Part shown: positions 33,000 to 46,505 of the stretch, one piece after another | How the letters are laid out: every line of letters starts with the position of its first letter | How positions within the stretch are numbered: the stretch's first letter is position 1 | Source: Apostichopus japonicus | Lineage: Eukaryota; Echinodermata; Holothuroidea; Aspidochirotida; Stichopodidae | Length of the DNA: 64,000 bases | Direction: 5' to 3' | NCBI RefSeq assembly: GCF_037975245.1 | Contig: NC_092580.1 | Span: 28,921,501 to 28,985,500, forward strand | Translations under genes and position numbers: made by a program | Notes under the pieces: generated by a model | Told to the model about the DNA's origin: nothing | Seen by the model: only the letters and a program-made list of their open reading frames with translations | Databases searched by the model: none

Positions 33000-35080
33000 A
33001 ACATTTGTCATTTGTCTTAAAGAGTATAACAAGAAATAATATTGCATTTTGAGATTCACTTTTGCTTGACTTGTATAGGTTGCTTCGAACAATAAACCAT
33101 CTTGGTTATACGTTGCTTCGTTAATCTGCTTTAATTATTTTTCTATATCAGTAATACCTGCATTGCAATCATAAGTGTGAAGTTTACCTCTGAAGACTGT
33201 GATGTTCACATTTCACGAGTTGTTCAGTTTTATTAAAATCAAACAGTCAATATATTTGTTCAAACTAGAACAGATAATTCAATGTTTGTAACTTTCTCTC
33301 GTAGCCTAAGTGCAAAAGAGAAATGTCAAACAAATTTAAGTTAATGCAAATGGCTGTAAACATCAGTGTTTAATTGCTTATTGAGAGAAAACAGGTTTTT
33401 GTTTCATCTCAAGGCTGGCGGAAGGGAGAGGTCTGCGCCAACGCAAAACAGATTAAAACATGTCCATAACAACAAAAATCCTGTATGAATCCTAAAATCC
33501 TGATCTCGTGAGGAGAAATATCCTTGATTATTCAACCCGCTAGGGAATGCGTTGGACTGTTGATGAAGGCAAATGAAAATAGGTTGATATGTTTTGAAAC
33601 GGTATATGAGTTGGAAAATCGAAAATATATGACAGTGAGTGTTTTCTATTTCATTTCAAGTAACTTTCTAAGTTTGGTCGCCATCTTTACCAGTCCTCCC
33701 GAGCGATACACTATAAAACTTTGCAATTTGTTGTTACTGAAACACCCTCCTATAGTATTTTTTCACAGGTGAATGAGCACGTAAAAGGTACGGTATCGAA
33801 TTCTCTATCTTAATTATAATTTTCCAATTCACTTCTCAATATTTCATCGCCTAGACAAATTTTCATTAGTACTTAACAAAAGCTGAACACTTAGAAATAT
33901 TGCTTGGATATTATCTACATTTTTAATGTCAAAGTAACATCCGCATAGCATATTTCATATGACTAAGATATGACCCCCCCCCCCCATATTTTGTGAATGC
34001 ATCTGGCAACAGTTAAGTGAATGATGTCATCAGGGCAATTGTGCTGAAAATGTCTTTATTTTTTTCTTTATAATATTCATCCATTATTATAAAAAATAAC
34101 AGTTCTGCCAACGAGTCGGATTTTAAATGACATTAAAAGATCTCTTCTCATATTCCGTATGAACAAGAAAGCGATGCCATTAGCTATATTTCATTATGAA
34201 ACATATTTTCAACTAAAAAGTGAACGCAATTATTATCGCTTTACAATGTATGTCATAACGTTATAGATCCTCTATTTAAAACAAAAAAGCAAGGTTTAAA
34301 AAAAAAATTGAAAACAAGAAAATGGTCTATGGTAAATTTAGGGTATGCTATAGTTACACCGCGAGAGATGTTTAATGTAGGGTATCTCGGTGAACCCTTG
34401 CGTAATGGAAACAAATTCAATCTTTATACAAAACGGATAAAAAAAACCGTAAAGAAAAATGACAAGAATATACAGAGGCATCGATTTGTGTTCAACAGAG
34501 TAAATTGTTTTATCTTCATCTGTGGGGAATAGTCAAGTTTCAATAAACTTGTCTCAGTAGAGCACATCTATACCGTTCATGAAATTAATAAGCTTGTTTA
34601 AATGCCAGAGACGAGGTATATATTGATGCTCACAGAATCTTAAATTAACGCTCGCTTGTGGAAAATTATTAACGGGTTATCGCTTAAAACATTGAAAGAC
34701 ATTGACATTGAAGGAAAGAAAAAACAGGAAGGCGATAAACTCTATAGTAAAATGATTTCTCGAGTTGTTATATAGTTGTCGGCGGTAAGCAAATGGATTG
34801 AGGGGACCTTTTTTTGACAGGGTCAGGAACGAGACGAGCGTGGGTGAAAAAATCAATATAACGAGGCACAATGTTCAATCTTATCTCAACAGAAAAAAAT
34901 ATTTATGGTGTAGTGCACCGTTTGTATGTATATATATATCAAAATAAACAATAATCCGATTATCCAATACTTCTGCTAATCTAACAGAACTTACTAAATC
35001 GATTTGAATTCACTGCCATGCCGACACTCTTCTCCTATATAATAAAGTTTCAGTGTCTGCTACCCCTTGTCACTTTCGGT
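33000..35080. other. Non-coding intergenic sequence
   Basis: AT-rich with a poly-C run at 33976-33986. I see no gene or element. Confidence 0.35.
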
Positions 35081-35089
35081 GATCATGCA

Positions 35090-36000
35090 CTGAAGAAGAG
35101 CATAGGCCTATAGTTATGCCCAAAAGCTCTGCAAAACCAAACATTGGCTGTTTACTTCCAATCACTCACTTAATTTAATTTTGTATCTTACTCGAGATCC
35201 AACATATCTCTCAATGCAGCTGCTGCTGCTGTTTTGCCATAGTCCTCATAGAACCGTCGGCATTCTCTTGTGTGCCTTTGCTCTTGCCACGGCCATCCCT
35301 CCATCTGTCCACTTCAATGCAGCATAGTTGTTTAAAAGTTTTTATATGTAATTGCTATCTATATTTCACTGTTTGTATATCTCACTTGATCCAACTATAT
35401 CGCAAAAATGGAGAGCACCTTTGAAACTTTGAAAACTCTTTCAAAGTTGTACACTTCTTTGATAGCGACAGCTTTGCCAATTGGAAAGGCATTCTTAAGA
35501 AGGCTTCGCTTGAAGTAATGGATATGCAAATAAGTATTTGTACCATTGGTTACTGAATTCCTCCCTGGTCTCCCACCACTGGCAAATATCATTCAGAAAA
35601 TAGTCACATATATACTTCAAAGCACCGATTATCTGAAATCAGTTTTCTCAGAACCACCTATCATTTCATTTACGACACCTAGAATCCCACGGGACATCCT
35701 AGTTCGGGCATCTATTCAAGATGACATCTCATCAGAGACAAAGAAAACAGAAAATACAGGATCATCGCCGGGGACACAAAATTGCAAGACGTGCTTATAA
35801 TTACTTGTTGATTCCATACTGGGGCCTTTGAGAGCAACCAAACCACACGCACGTTCCGAATCCGTCTGAAAACATACCTCTCTCAAAATGTAATTTACTA
35901 CATCTATACTGCAATATTTGCATCGTACAATACGTTGGAGAGTCGAAAACAATCACTCGATCCAAAATGTACGTGTTATTACCATTGACCAAAACGATTC
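35090..36000 (+). pseudogene. Decayed Penelope-like retroelement: reverse transcriptase C-terminus plus GIY-YIG remnant
   Basis: The plus frame 35546-35800 contains LPPLANIIQKIVTYILQSTD and later PRIPRDILVRASI and NCKTC. This is the pattern found between the reverse transcriptase and endonuclease of Penelope-like elements (P-x-LRD-x-LVRA, then C-x-x-C). In another frame 35885-35975 reads SKCNLLHLYCNICIVQYVGE then SKTITRSKMY, matching the Cys-containing linker and the start of a GIY-YIG nuclease (QYVGES). Stops and a frame change show it is dead. Upstream, CTGAAGAAGAGC at 35090-35101 and a GCATA/TATGC stem resemble a decayed hammerhead motif, which suits a Penelope-type terminal repeat on the same strand. 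Confidence 0.75.
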
Positions 36001-38018
36001 TTGGACATACAAATATAGAAAAGGAAAAGGAAATTTCTGGACACTAAATTCCAGTAAAATGTTTATATTCTTCACCTTGTCTTGACTTTCACCTTGTCTT
36101 TGAGACTTCATCATAATATAGTACACAGTCTGGTGTATTCTCAGTTTATTAAGCTTTCCTCTTAATTTCTGTATTATTATGTCGACTAGAACCTGTTAAA
36201 TTCGTTTGTTTCACTGCACATTTCAGTAGATTATCTTCATCATTTCTTTTGATCGCATCCGTTTTTAATTGCTACCTTAGGCAATTATTGAGAGAGAAAC
36301 TTATAAACCTTGATTTACATCCGAAAACTACAGTCGCTTAAATAAAAACAAGATGGTTAATTATAGACGGAAAGGGAATCTAAATTTTGCTTTGATATGT
36401 AAAAATAATTGTCAGAAAGCCAAGTATAAAGAGTATAGGTCATTGATCTTTCCATGTAAGTACTAACAACTTATGAAAACGAAAATAATAATAATAATAC
36501 ATAAACAAAACAGGAAACGTGACAGTAAAGGGTTTAATTAAGCAAAACTATTCAATCTATATAAAGACAATATTATTATTTATTTCTCCCGTCTGTAATA
36601 TATTTCAATATTTTATGGAATATATGGAATATATTGGGCAAAACACTTCTTTATAAGGAAGTAAATGTAAAAAAAAAACATTTTATGATACGAATTATTG
36701 TTAATGTTATTGAAACTTTAAAAACTTCTCAAAACCATGGATTTTATAGCAGCCCTTGATATGATTTAGGTATAGATTTATGAAATCAATTCCACTGGGT
36801 GCAAAAAAATCATATGGAAAATATTCATCAAAATTGAATTTCTTTGTGAAATCTCCGTAGTTCTTTTTGTATATATAGATGTTTCGTGAATTGTTCGAAA
36901 AGTGCTGAAAATATTCGAAAATTGTTTAATTTCTATGACGTCTTGAATAAAGCATAAACCTTTAGTTTTATGATTCTTTATCAACAACTTTATATCATTT
37001 CTTTATCATCCTCTCGTTTTATATTTTTTAAATATGACTTCGTTGTACTATGAAATATGCGTTGTCTTAGGCGAAGAGCAAATCTGCTTGTTTCTGATTA
37101 CATATCAATATTAACCCCGTCTTTTTCACCGACGCTCTCATCCCTTTCTACCCCTTTTCGAACTGCAATATCTCTGAATCAAAGTTGATTTGAAATTCAA
37201 ATAAACTCAGGGGTGACCAATCTTCTCGCTAACTTCGTTAATGAAAAAATAACTCGCAAAACCCAGTAGAAATGAGAAGAACAACTGATGTTGAATCACC
37301 GCCCAAAGGAAACCAGGCTATGATGAAAATTTTGCAATAAAGATCGAGTTAATTCTGTCAAAACCAACCAAGGATTCGTTAATCATTACATCAGAGTTCA
37401 TTCCAACGATATGGGTTTTAACTGCGTCATGGGTAGATAGTATAGGCAGTGAAGGGTTGTTCTGCTCAATTCTATTGATAATAGGGAAACAAAATCGACC
37501 AAAAATAAGAACGAGTTATTAATCAAGATTTTGCTTTTAAAAGATACCGAAATCAACTGGTTGTGATGACCACACGATGTTAAACTAGAGAGACAAGTTT
37601 ACACGCATGCGCAGATCATGTCTAACGTAGTACACTGTGTTGCACCTTTTATTAAATGAACTCCAAATACCGTGTCCCCTCTTTTTTCATCTGACAGCCT
37701 GCAAAATATCCAATGGTTAACAGGATCTTTTTTTTTTAATTTTAAACCATATTTTGTATCGACATTTTCGTCTTTGATTTGGGATGGTGTAAATATGTCG
37801 GATAAAGGGAGGCGTGACTTTTTAAACAATCTTGGAGAATATTTTCAATTTTTGTGTAGCCTAATAAACAATCGACTAAGACCAACAGCTATTATGACTG
37901 ATATATTTACATTTAGTCTTCTTTCATGTTATAGTTAATATGTTTTCCCCGGGATTATGAAACCACCAGAACCTCATTTAAAGTTAACACCTATCCATGT
38001 GACGATGATCGTACGTGG
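36001..38018. other. Non-coding intergenic sequence
   Basis: AT-rich, no recognised gene or transposon end. Short open frames have no family resemblance. Confidence 0.35.
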
Positions 38019-38333
38019 ATGAACATCGGTTTATATCTGTATATATTAAGCCTTTTGTTTTCGTGTTATAACTGTCTCACCGACTCCCGTTTCCGGGAAC
38101 ACCAATTAATGTCCGCATCCCACGGATCATGGTGTGTACTTCAGCATTTGACCACTTTCTCAAATACAGAGGCAGGTGAAAGCGCTTCAGCCATCCGTCA
38201 GTTCTATGGTGAGCGAAGTTATTTTTCGAAACCCGTTAAAAGGAACAGACCCCGACCCCACTACCAAATTCCACGGCGGAAGAATCCGCTCAACAATTTT
38301 GCCAAAAGCAGACATTTTGTAAGAACTCATTAG
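38019..38333 (+). CDS. Candidate small secreted protein or peptide precursor
   Basis: ATG 38019 to TAG 38333 gives 104 residues. It starts MNIGLYLYILSLLFSCYNCL, a plausible signal peptide, and ends in a basic region SYFSKPVKRNRPRPHYQIPR followed by RKNPLNNFAKSRHFVRTH, with KR and RR sites. Overlapping AATAAA signals at 38422-38431 lie about 90 bases after the stop. Alternatively only the C-terminal part is real: TTTCTCAAATACAG ending at 38169 is a good acceptor and 38170-38333 would be a terminal exon of a larger gene. The base composition becomes more coding-like after that point. No known neuropeptide family was recognised. The start context (TGG before ATG) is weak. Confidence 0.3.
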   Translation: MNIGLYLYILSLLFSCYNCLTDSRFREHQLMSASHGSWCVLQHLTTFSNTEAGESASAIRQFYGERSYFSKPVKRNRPRPHYQIPRRKNPLNNFAKSRHFVRTH

Positions 38334-38439
38334 CTACTGTGAAAACAGTTAAAGGATTTTCAGTCCCAGGTTTAAGCTTAGCCTCGCAAATTCAGTGTAA
38401 GTTAATGAGGGTAAAAAACTAAATAAATAAAGCTTAATT

Positions 38440-39970
38440 AGATGGATAGAAAATAAATTTGGCTGATTAAATGCCATCATTATTGAATAGACTTATATAT
38501 AAAGAAATAAACAGAATGATCTTATGTCTCCGTGGGTACGATTGATATTAATATTAAGATTAACATATTACATTTACATTACCAGTCTGTGAGTTTGTTG
38601 AGCAGTCTTGTGATATCTGATGACGTCTGAGATTGAAACAAACAGCTCTATTTACAGTTTTAATGGAACTTAAATCGTTCATATTAAATACCATGCGTAT
38701 AATAACATATCATAGGGGAATTATTTTTCTTTGAAATATCATTTTTCTCTATTTTATTCTAAATTCAAGATTGTTTGTTTCTCACTTTCTAGGTAGAACT
38801 AATTATCGATCTTGACATTTTACCCAAAAATATGGGAATATTATAAATAGCCAAGTAATCGAAATTGAACTGATTTCGTAATATCTAAATCGTGTTCATC
38901 GGAAATGAAGTCAGTTAAATTGATTGGTTGAAGAAGACATTTGAAAATAAGTAAAATACTGTGAAAAGGATTTGAAAGAAAAAAGTCCACCTACGTAAAA
39001 GACAAAAAGAAACAAATCATATCCAGTTACGTCAATTAGAGAATTCATGCTTACTACATGTGCCCTAAATACTTTCAAATGTATTTTGTTTTAAATGCAA
39101 GTATAATTTAGAAGAAATAATAACCAATGAGAATAACATAATATAAATGACGGCTTAGATCTATTGTCTTTAGCGCTCCCTTACTTTGCAACCTATATCA
39201 CAAATCGATCGATTAATCGATATCAAATACCATCCTGATGTATTATTAAGACTATTTATCATATGATATGTATTTTTATTTCTATTTGTATCATCAAATA
39301 TGCAATTAAGTCTGTATATTCTTACAAATTTTTGATCAATCAATACAGCGATAACCTTATATCACTAGTCCCATTTAATGTGATTTCTTTGCTATGTGAC
39401 ACATTTCTTGTCATTTTTTATGCCATTTGTTTACGAATATGAAGCATGATAAGCGTTAGTGTTTATTTTGAGGAAAAAAAACGGTCTTCTGTTAATAGCA
39501 TAGTTAAACAAAAAATTGCCCCCTTTGTGACGTCACTACATATTAACCGATAATTAAGGAGAAAATACAATTTCTCTACTTTTCTCGCCCCACACTTCTC
39601 CTCCTACCCACCCCCATTCATTGGAAATTATTCTCTATGAGGTCATAGGTCTAACATTTTTGAAAACATGTAGAGGGCAGTCTTCAAGCGCAAGTCATCC
39701 CCGACTGTTTGACATTTCAAGCTGTCTTAAGTTGAAGCCTAATGACCTTATCATTCACCCCCCAACCCCCTGGTATTTTGGAAACACTCAACAAATTGAA
39801 TCATAACCGTCAAACCCTCTAGAGCCTTTAAATATATAGTTTTTGCTGAAGAGAAATCCATAAAACTACAAAATTTGCTGAACATTGCACCCGCAAAAGA
39901 GTGGAAAATCGCATGTAGCGTTTTATCTTTCACTGTCATAGGTGAAGAAAACAAAGATTGGGTGGAATTG
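38440..39970. other. Non-coding intergenic sequence
   Basis: AT-rich. No gene or element recognised. Confidence 0.35.
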
Positions 39971-39979
39971 AATTATATC

Positions 39980-40030
39980 AATTTGCACCTGTCGTGTTAT
40001 ATACATGTGTTCTTCATCAGTGAAGATTCG
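39980..40030 (-). repeat. Hammerhead-like repeat core (decayed)
   Basis: On the minus strand CACTGATGAAGAACACATGT followed by ACACGACAGG contains CTGATGA (40020-40014) and short complementary blocks, but the expected GAAA is replaced by CGACA. It resembles a degraded Penelope-type terminal repeat. No coding remnant is visible nearby. Confidence 0.3.
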
Positions 40031-40039
40031 AAGCTGTTT

Positions 40040-43000
40040 ATTTGATCAATTACGATTTGATACTGACTCGAAATATCTCTTCTCTCAAATGGTTTTAGCT
40101 GTCATCTTAAAAGAATTATTCAAATCCGTTTTTTGTGTGTTTTTGTGTGTGTGGACTTTGTTTCTATGATTAAATCTCTCTATCTGTTGACAATAGAATG
40201 CTTTCAAATTTGAATAAATTATGTACAGATGGATGGCTTTTAATGATTGAAAACATTCCCCCTTCATAGTGAAAGCATGTAAATTTCTAACGATTTAAAT
40301 ATTTAAAACTAAGTTTATTATTATTTCTCTTTAATGTCATCAGATGTGTCTTGTTCTTCTGGAACACACACATCAAGCTGTAAAAACATACACCACTTTA
40401 ATTCTGTCACTAAGACACATTAACCTTTTGGAAGTGACGTCATAGTTACGTCACATGTAAGTCGAGAGACAAAGCCTCCATGCGATTAATATTCTGATAA
40501 AATCGGCATAATTGAAGTATACAGTCGCATACCTTAATAGCACATCCAAATAATCAGCATTTTTATAAATAATAGAAAAGAAAATGTGATTGCATTTTCA
40601 TATACTTTAGAATTGTTCCTGTTCTTGTTGCCTAAATTTTGCAGTCAAATAATATGATGTTCAGTTGGTAATATAGCAATTCGACCAAAGCAAAACGACT
40701 ACTCTATAATTAATCGATAACATAGCAACATAAACCCGGATGTTTATACATACATATATATTCTATGTATATTTGTTGCTATGACAGTACGCACATGCCA
40801 ACACAGCTTTATATTACCTTGTATACTATGCTTTGTATCTGTACGTTTCTTGAAAGGAATACAAATGTAAAAATGATTTAAATACAGAGCTCATAGTGAA
40901 ATTAAGCCCACTGTTTCAGCCTATATTTACTTTTTCTTTCCCGTTGATTAGACATACAATGTTGAAATGTTATTTTGAAGGTAATCTGTGATGTCATACT
41001 GTGTTCAAATGGGCGATTACAAAAATTGTAGGATGCTTTTATAACCTTGGCAAGTATAATACGAGTACGTGACCGTGACGTGATGTTATTCTATATTGGG
41101 AAGATATGATTAAAATTAAACAATGATTTCAATTATGGATGAGTTCGTTATCGAGAAGGAATTACATTAAAGTGACACACAATACAAAACATAGACAGTT
41201 GACCACGTGGTTGTCCAAGTATGACGTCACAAATGATTGCACAATTTACTTTTACCGAACAAAATGAATACATTCTCAAAAGATTATATCTCAGTAAACG
41301 GAGCAAGGTCTCAATATGGGAGTTGACCCGTTGTGTTTATACTCTTCGTGTTTTCCTTCTAATTGTTACTGTTTGATGATATTACTGATGACAAAAAAAG
41401 TGTCGCCATTCTAGTCATTTCCTTGATTGCATCAACTCGAAGATTAAAAAACATTTTAAAAGGATTCGTTAGCTTCGTAGATTGGAATTACATTTAGGAG
41501 CGGGGTGTGAGTGAGGGGGGGTAGCTTGCTTTCACCAACAAAGGGACTTCATAAATTGATGCATCAATGCACTTATTCCGTATACTGGTTACCTGAGGTA
41601 CCGGTAATAACATGTGGCGGGCAGAAAACACACACGGTCTTATATCAGAAATTCATATACATGCGTCATCCGTTCACAGTACACTGTTACTCATTCGCAT
41701 GTTATATCACCATTCTGGATATGATTGCTGCGACCAATAGGGACTGGTATGCACAGAAATGACTATATTAAATACCAAATCAATACTAAATTTTTTAGTC
41801 TACAGCCAAATTATATACAAGTATCACAAAGTTGGACAAATATGGGTGAGGGGGGGGGGGGGAGGGGGCAGTAATCTGACTGAAAAACAACATATTTGTT
41901 CCACAAACAAAGCCACATGATCATAGTTCAAATTGATGTTGATTCAAATCATTCTTATGGTAACACTGGTTATTGATTATTAGAACAACGTGGATTAGTT
42001 GTAAATGTCGTACTATTACAAAAGGATAAAAAACAGCCTGAAACGTCACAATATTCTCAAAGCGCACTCTCCATTCGAAAATAATGCTACGCCGCATGTT
42101 CACTTGACGCAACTTCGTCATGGTCGCACGGCAATGGTCTCGACTTCAGTGGACTGGAGTTGGAAGTGGATCATGCTGTTTGGTCTTTTTTTTTTTTTGC
42201 AGAGGCTCTATCTTGGGTGAGTTTTCTTTGAAATGGTGCCAAAACACACAAATAAGTGTGGAGTGTGGGCGGAATAAAAAAAAGCATCTCTCACCGGGAG
42301 GGACATTACGTCAAAGAAAATCCACGCTTTTCATTGGCTAATTTAGCTCTTTATAACAGTGCTAAATATAAGAAATCCCTATGGGTTCTCCAGAAGTGAG
42401 AAGCATCACGTTTTCTTGTTTCGATTACCGTTCCCTAAGATCACGTGTGTTGGCTAAGCAGAACAATCATTATCGTTGAAAACTAGACCATAAAGTAAGC
42501 CTTTACATGCAGGGCTGAGCCAAGTAGCTTTATTAGCTAATTTGTGTGTGACGTTGAAAGGAGAAAGTTGTTAACCCCATACCCCCCCCCCCCCCACCGC
42601 CCACACACACACCCTTGATTAGCGCATTTGTTCGCAAAATAACCGATAAAAACTGTCTAATCAAAGTTGAAACAAAAGGAAGGTAGTATACACGTTAGTA
42701 AATTGATGCCTTACTAGAATACATGTATTTCATTTTTCTCATATTTAGAACTTGGTGAACCTTTACCTTCCAAATCACCAAGCTGTGGCTCTAATCAGCT
42801 TATTTACACATAATATCACAATAATTGATATCTTTACGGTTGAGTATTTTTAAGTTCGTAGATATAGTCACAGATATCATGTAAAATTCGTCACCGATAT
42901 CATCTCTTTGCGATATACTTTAACGGAAAGAAAGAAAAAATTAATATTTCTCAATTTAAGAAAAAGAGAGCATTGCATATGACCTTTACCACTCAGCAGT

Positions 43001-45060
43001 ATCAATTATTTTCTAGTCTGTCTGTAAATGGGAAATGAAATAATAACTTATGAAAGATAATATTCTGTTACTGTTTCTGTTCTGAACTGAATCCTCCACG
43101 CGCTTGCAGGCATAGCCTGCATAATTTTTTTCATTTGTCGTCCGAAATTCGTGAAGTTTTGTGACATTTTCGTTGCTATATAGGCTACAGTGAGAAAACT
43201 AGACTGTATTTTTCTTGCGGCATCTATGATCATAACATAGTGAAAAGGCAAAACGCATTTTGAATTTACTATCTTGCAAGATTAAGGTTATCAACCGACC
43301 CCATATTCCAGGAAGTAGGTTTGGTGGTCAAAATATTTGACTATTATCGACAAATCTACCGCCGTAGACGTAACATGTATGACACGAAATAGTTCTTAAA
43401 ATTTAAAATAGTGTGAGTTTCACGTGTGAGTTTCATCGTGATGTATTCTCCGTATTGACGAAGACAGACCATTTGGATTCCAATTTGACGGATCGATGTT
43501 TCAGATATCATTACCACCTCCCACCTTATTACAGCGGATTATACAGACTTAAAGCAGCTACATGTTTGTATTTAAAGCCTACACACTATTTGTACAATGC
43601 GAAACAATACGACACTATGCGATACAATGAAAAAAAATCTGTGTTCACAGTTTATGCGATAAATTTATGAGATAAATGTGTCTTCGACGGAATTTCTTAT
43701 AGTGTAGGGTATATATAGGCCTATTACCTATACACTTCGCCGATATACAAGGCACCGTGCCGGCAACGTTACAAGGTGTGTTGAACATCTTGAATGAAAT
43801 TGAAGTTGCCTAGTCGCTTTGCTCTTTTTAAGGGCCAAACTTATAGAAAGGGCAGACTGATATAGGTTCAACCTATATATTTATATTTAAGATTGGATTG
43901 TAACTTTGTTTATCGATTAGTCTGACGTCATGACCAGAAACAACGAACGATCTAACTTTAGGCTATATACATGGAAATAACTATCAGATGAAGTTACAAT
44001 GTTGTTAATCCCTCCCCCTTCCTTTCATAAATGCAACATGATTGTAAGGATTTTTCCCGCCCCCTCTCCTTTTTTGTCATTCTAGCGTAAGCCGAAGCCA
44101 TAAGGCTACATTGGTTAGTAAATAAGACTCAATCGACAAACCGACCACCAGAGGCTTATAAGCCTAGTGGCAGCCACCACCCCCAACCCCACTCCCCCTT
44201 CTCATACGAGATGTATGTTCTTTTCAGAAGAGCGTATGCGGGTGTTAAATCTGCGATATAGCTAGCTGTCTAATACTTATAGCCTACAAATTAAAAGATA
44301 CAGTCTAGATTGATGTACTATTTCACCAATGTATCCTTTATTTTTTACCCTTTTTATTCAACAAATAAATAGTTTACCCTCAATTAATCATTTATGTATC
44401 ATTTTCATCATACAATAACAGAACCGAGAGTGGGCCAAACGCGACGTTCATAAAAGCTTTACATACGCTGAGCAAAGAAAGTATTAGTCTTTGCTTTACT
44501 TTAACTGTTCACTGTCTGTGACATTTGCTTTTACATAAATTACTAGGGCATAGACATTTTCATGCATTTACTTGAAGTTTACTAAAATCTGGGTTTACAC
44601 TTTTTTCGCTTTGTAAAAACTTGTAACACGTTACCTTCAAATGTTCTTAATGGATCAGATGAAAATTGATTTTACGACTGGCATTTTGATAACAAATCTA
44701 GGCTTATGATTTTCCATTCCAAGTAGTTTTACTTTTAATTCTTGTTATATGACCTTGGTTGGAATTGTTCATGTTAATATGTGGACAAAACGGTCGGTTC
44801 TATTTTCTTTCTTTTTGCATTTAATGAAAGGAAGTGAACGGCTGGGTAAGTTTGTCATTAAATTCTTGTTATCTCCATGTTAGAAGCTGTTTTCATTCCA
44901 TAGATTTCAATTTGGTGGACCATATAGTTAACCTTGCACTTGGCTGCATGGTAACTAAGGAAATTGAAGCTAGCAAACAATATATCGTCACGACCTTCAA
45001 CCACATTGAACAGGACTGACTTCCACGTTCTTAATTATTTACTGCCAACAATGTACGATC
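40040..45060. other. Non-coding intergenic sequence
   Basis: AT-rich with poly-G/C tracts at 41850-41862 and 42582-42596. No gene, RNA or clear element was recognised across this stretch. Confidence 0.35.
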
Positions 45061-45063
45061 GTC

Positions 45064-45064
45064 C

Positions 45065-45099
<35 letters not shown>

Positions 45100-45122
45100 T
45101 ATACATATATATTTATATAAAG
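45064..45122. repeat. (TA)n microsatellite
   Basis: Alternating TA with single GTAT/ACAT interruptions. A shorter (TA)n lies at 45917-45947. Confidence 0.95.
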
Positions 45123-46049
45123 ATATACCAGAGTATTATACATAAAATTAAACGTTGTAACCATGAGATGAGAAATACTCGCAGAGGTAAAATTAAAAAA
45201 AGTGTCCTGTTATATTCAATGAGTAAAACAGGCTTGCGGCTGTAGCATCCAACGTTTGGGAGTTCTGAGTGGTTCATTTCCGGTTTTAAGATTATGAAAT
45301 AAACAAGCGTATTGATTACAGCTTAGGCTAGCCATGCTCTTTCATAAAATATACCACATAACAAACACATTAACACGACAAACAGGTGATGTTTTTGACG
45401 GCGGTTTATAGTAAAGCCATTGAACTCAAGAAAGGTAGTTTTATGCAATTATATAGATTCCAACTTCAGAGCGACATACTTTCGCCTGCCAGGCAGAAAC
45501 CCCTTAACGTCAACTGATAAATAAAAACTAAAATACACGTTATTCAAGTATGAAGAATCTTACAAAATCTTTCCTAAACAAGTCAAAGCCATAAAACGTA
45601 GTTTATACTATAAAATACTATATAACAAGTTCATGTAATGCACCTTGAATATATTTCAGTGTTTAAGATTTGTTTTGTGTTACCGGGAAAGAAAATGTGA
45701 TTTATTAATAATAAAGAAGAAACTCAAGAGCGTGCCGATTAACAGGGCCTCGTGCAAAAAAAAAAAAAAAAGGATGCAAACTTTTGGATATCAGTTTATG
45801 ATCATATATCATTTACATAACTGGCATTTTAAAAACTATATTACATCGTGTAAATTGAAGGCAGCACCGAAATGAAAATATTGCCCCAGTGTATCAGCAA
45901 TATACAATATACAATATACTATACTATATATATATATATATATATAATACTTTAAAAAAGCGGTTAATGCAATTAAGTTAGAAATGTGGATAGAGTTTCA
46001 AGGTGAATGACCAAAAATAATTGAGTGAGTTTGTTTTAAAATTGCCTGG

Positions 46050-46150
46050 ATATAATAATAATGAGGCAGTTATTTTATGATAAGGTAATTATTATTTTTT
46101 TATAATGATAATAATAATGAGGCAGTTACTTTTATCATAATGATAATAAT
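46050..46150. repeat. AATAATGAGGCAGTTATTTT short tandem repeats
   Basis: ATAATAATGAGGCAGTTA recurs three times within 100 bases (about 46050, 46110 and 46145) separated by TTTTATGATAA-like spacers. Confidence 0.7.
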
Positions 46151-46319
46151 CAGGCAGTTATTTTTACGACGCTTAAGTGACCACGAATGTTGGAGAAGCC
46201 CGCAAGAGTTTATGGATTACAACTTTCACGTCGGGTGGCTTCAAATTCAACATTTTATCTCAAATTTGGAGTCTTTTCAATATAGGGAATTATTTCAGAT
46301 GGGAAAACAATATAATGCT

Positions 46320-46505
46320 CTTGAATGGAAAGCCCACCTTACCGGCCGAGGATCGAACCCAATTGGCGTAGCCAGCGGGGGAGGGGGATTAGGGGCCAGA
46401 GTTCCCCCACAAACATTGGGTACGATGGATGAACCCCGAACCTCCCGATTGCTAAGCCTCATTACTTCAAATGCCACCGCCTTTATCCACTCGACCACAA
46501 CACCG
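46320..46505 (-). mobile_element. tRNA-derived SINE-like copy split by a small insertion
   Basis: On the minus strand GTGGTCGAGTGGATAAAGGC (A-box, class II tRNA-like) is followed by a tRNA-like body. About 50 bases of G/C-rich sequence come next, ending in GCTGGCTACGCCAATT on this strand, and then GGGTTCGATCCTCGGCCGG, a perfect B-box. The G/C-rich insert resembles the ends of the hAT-like elements at 28459 and 49653. The acceptor stem is absent, so this is not a working tRNA. Confidence 0.5.

Noticed and set aside
44964-45245. Tyr/Ile repeat open frame
   Set aside because: It runs through a (TA)n microsatellite and has no other protein character.
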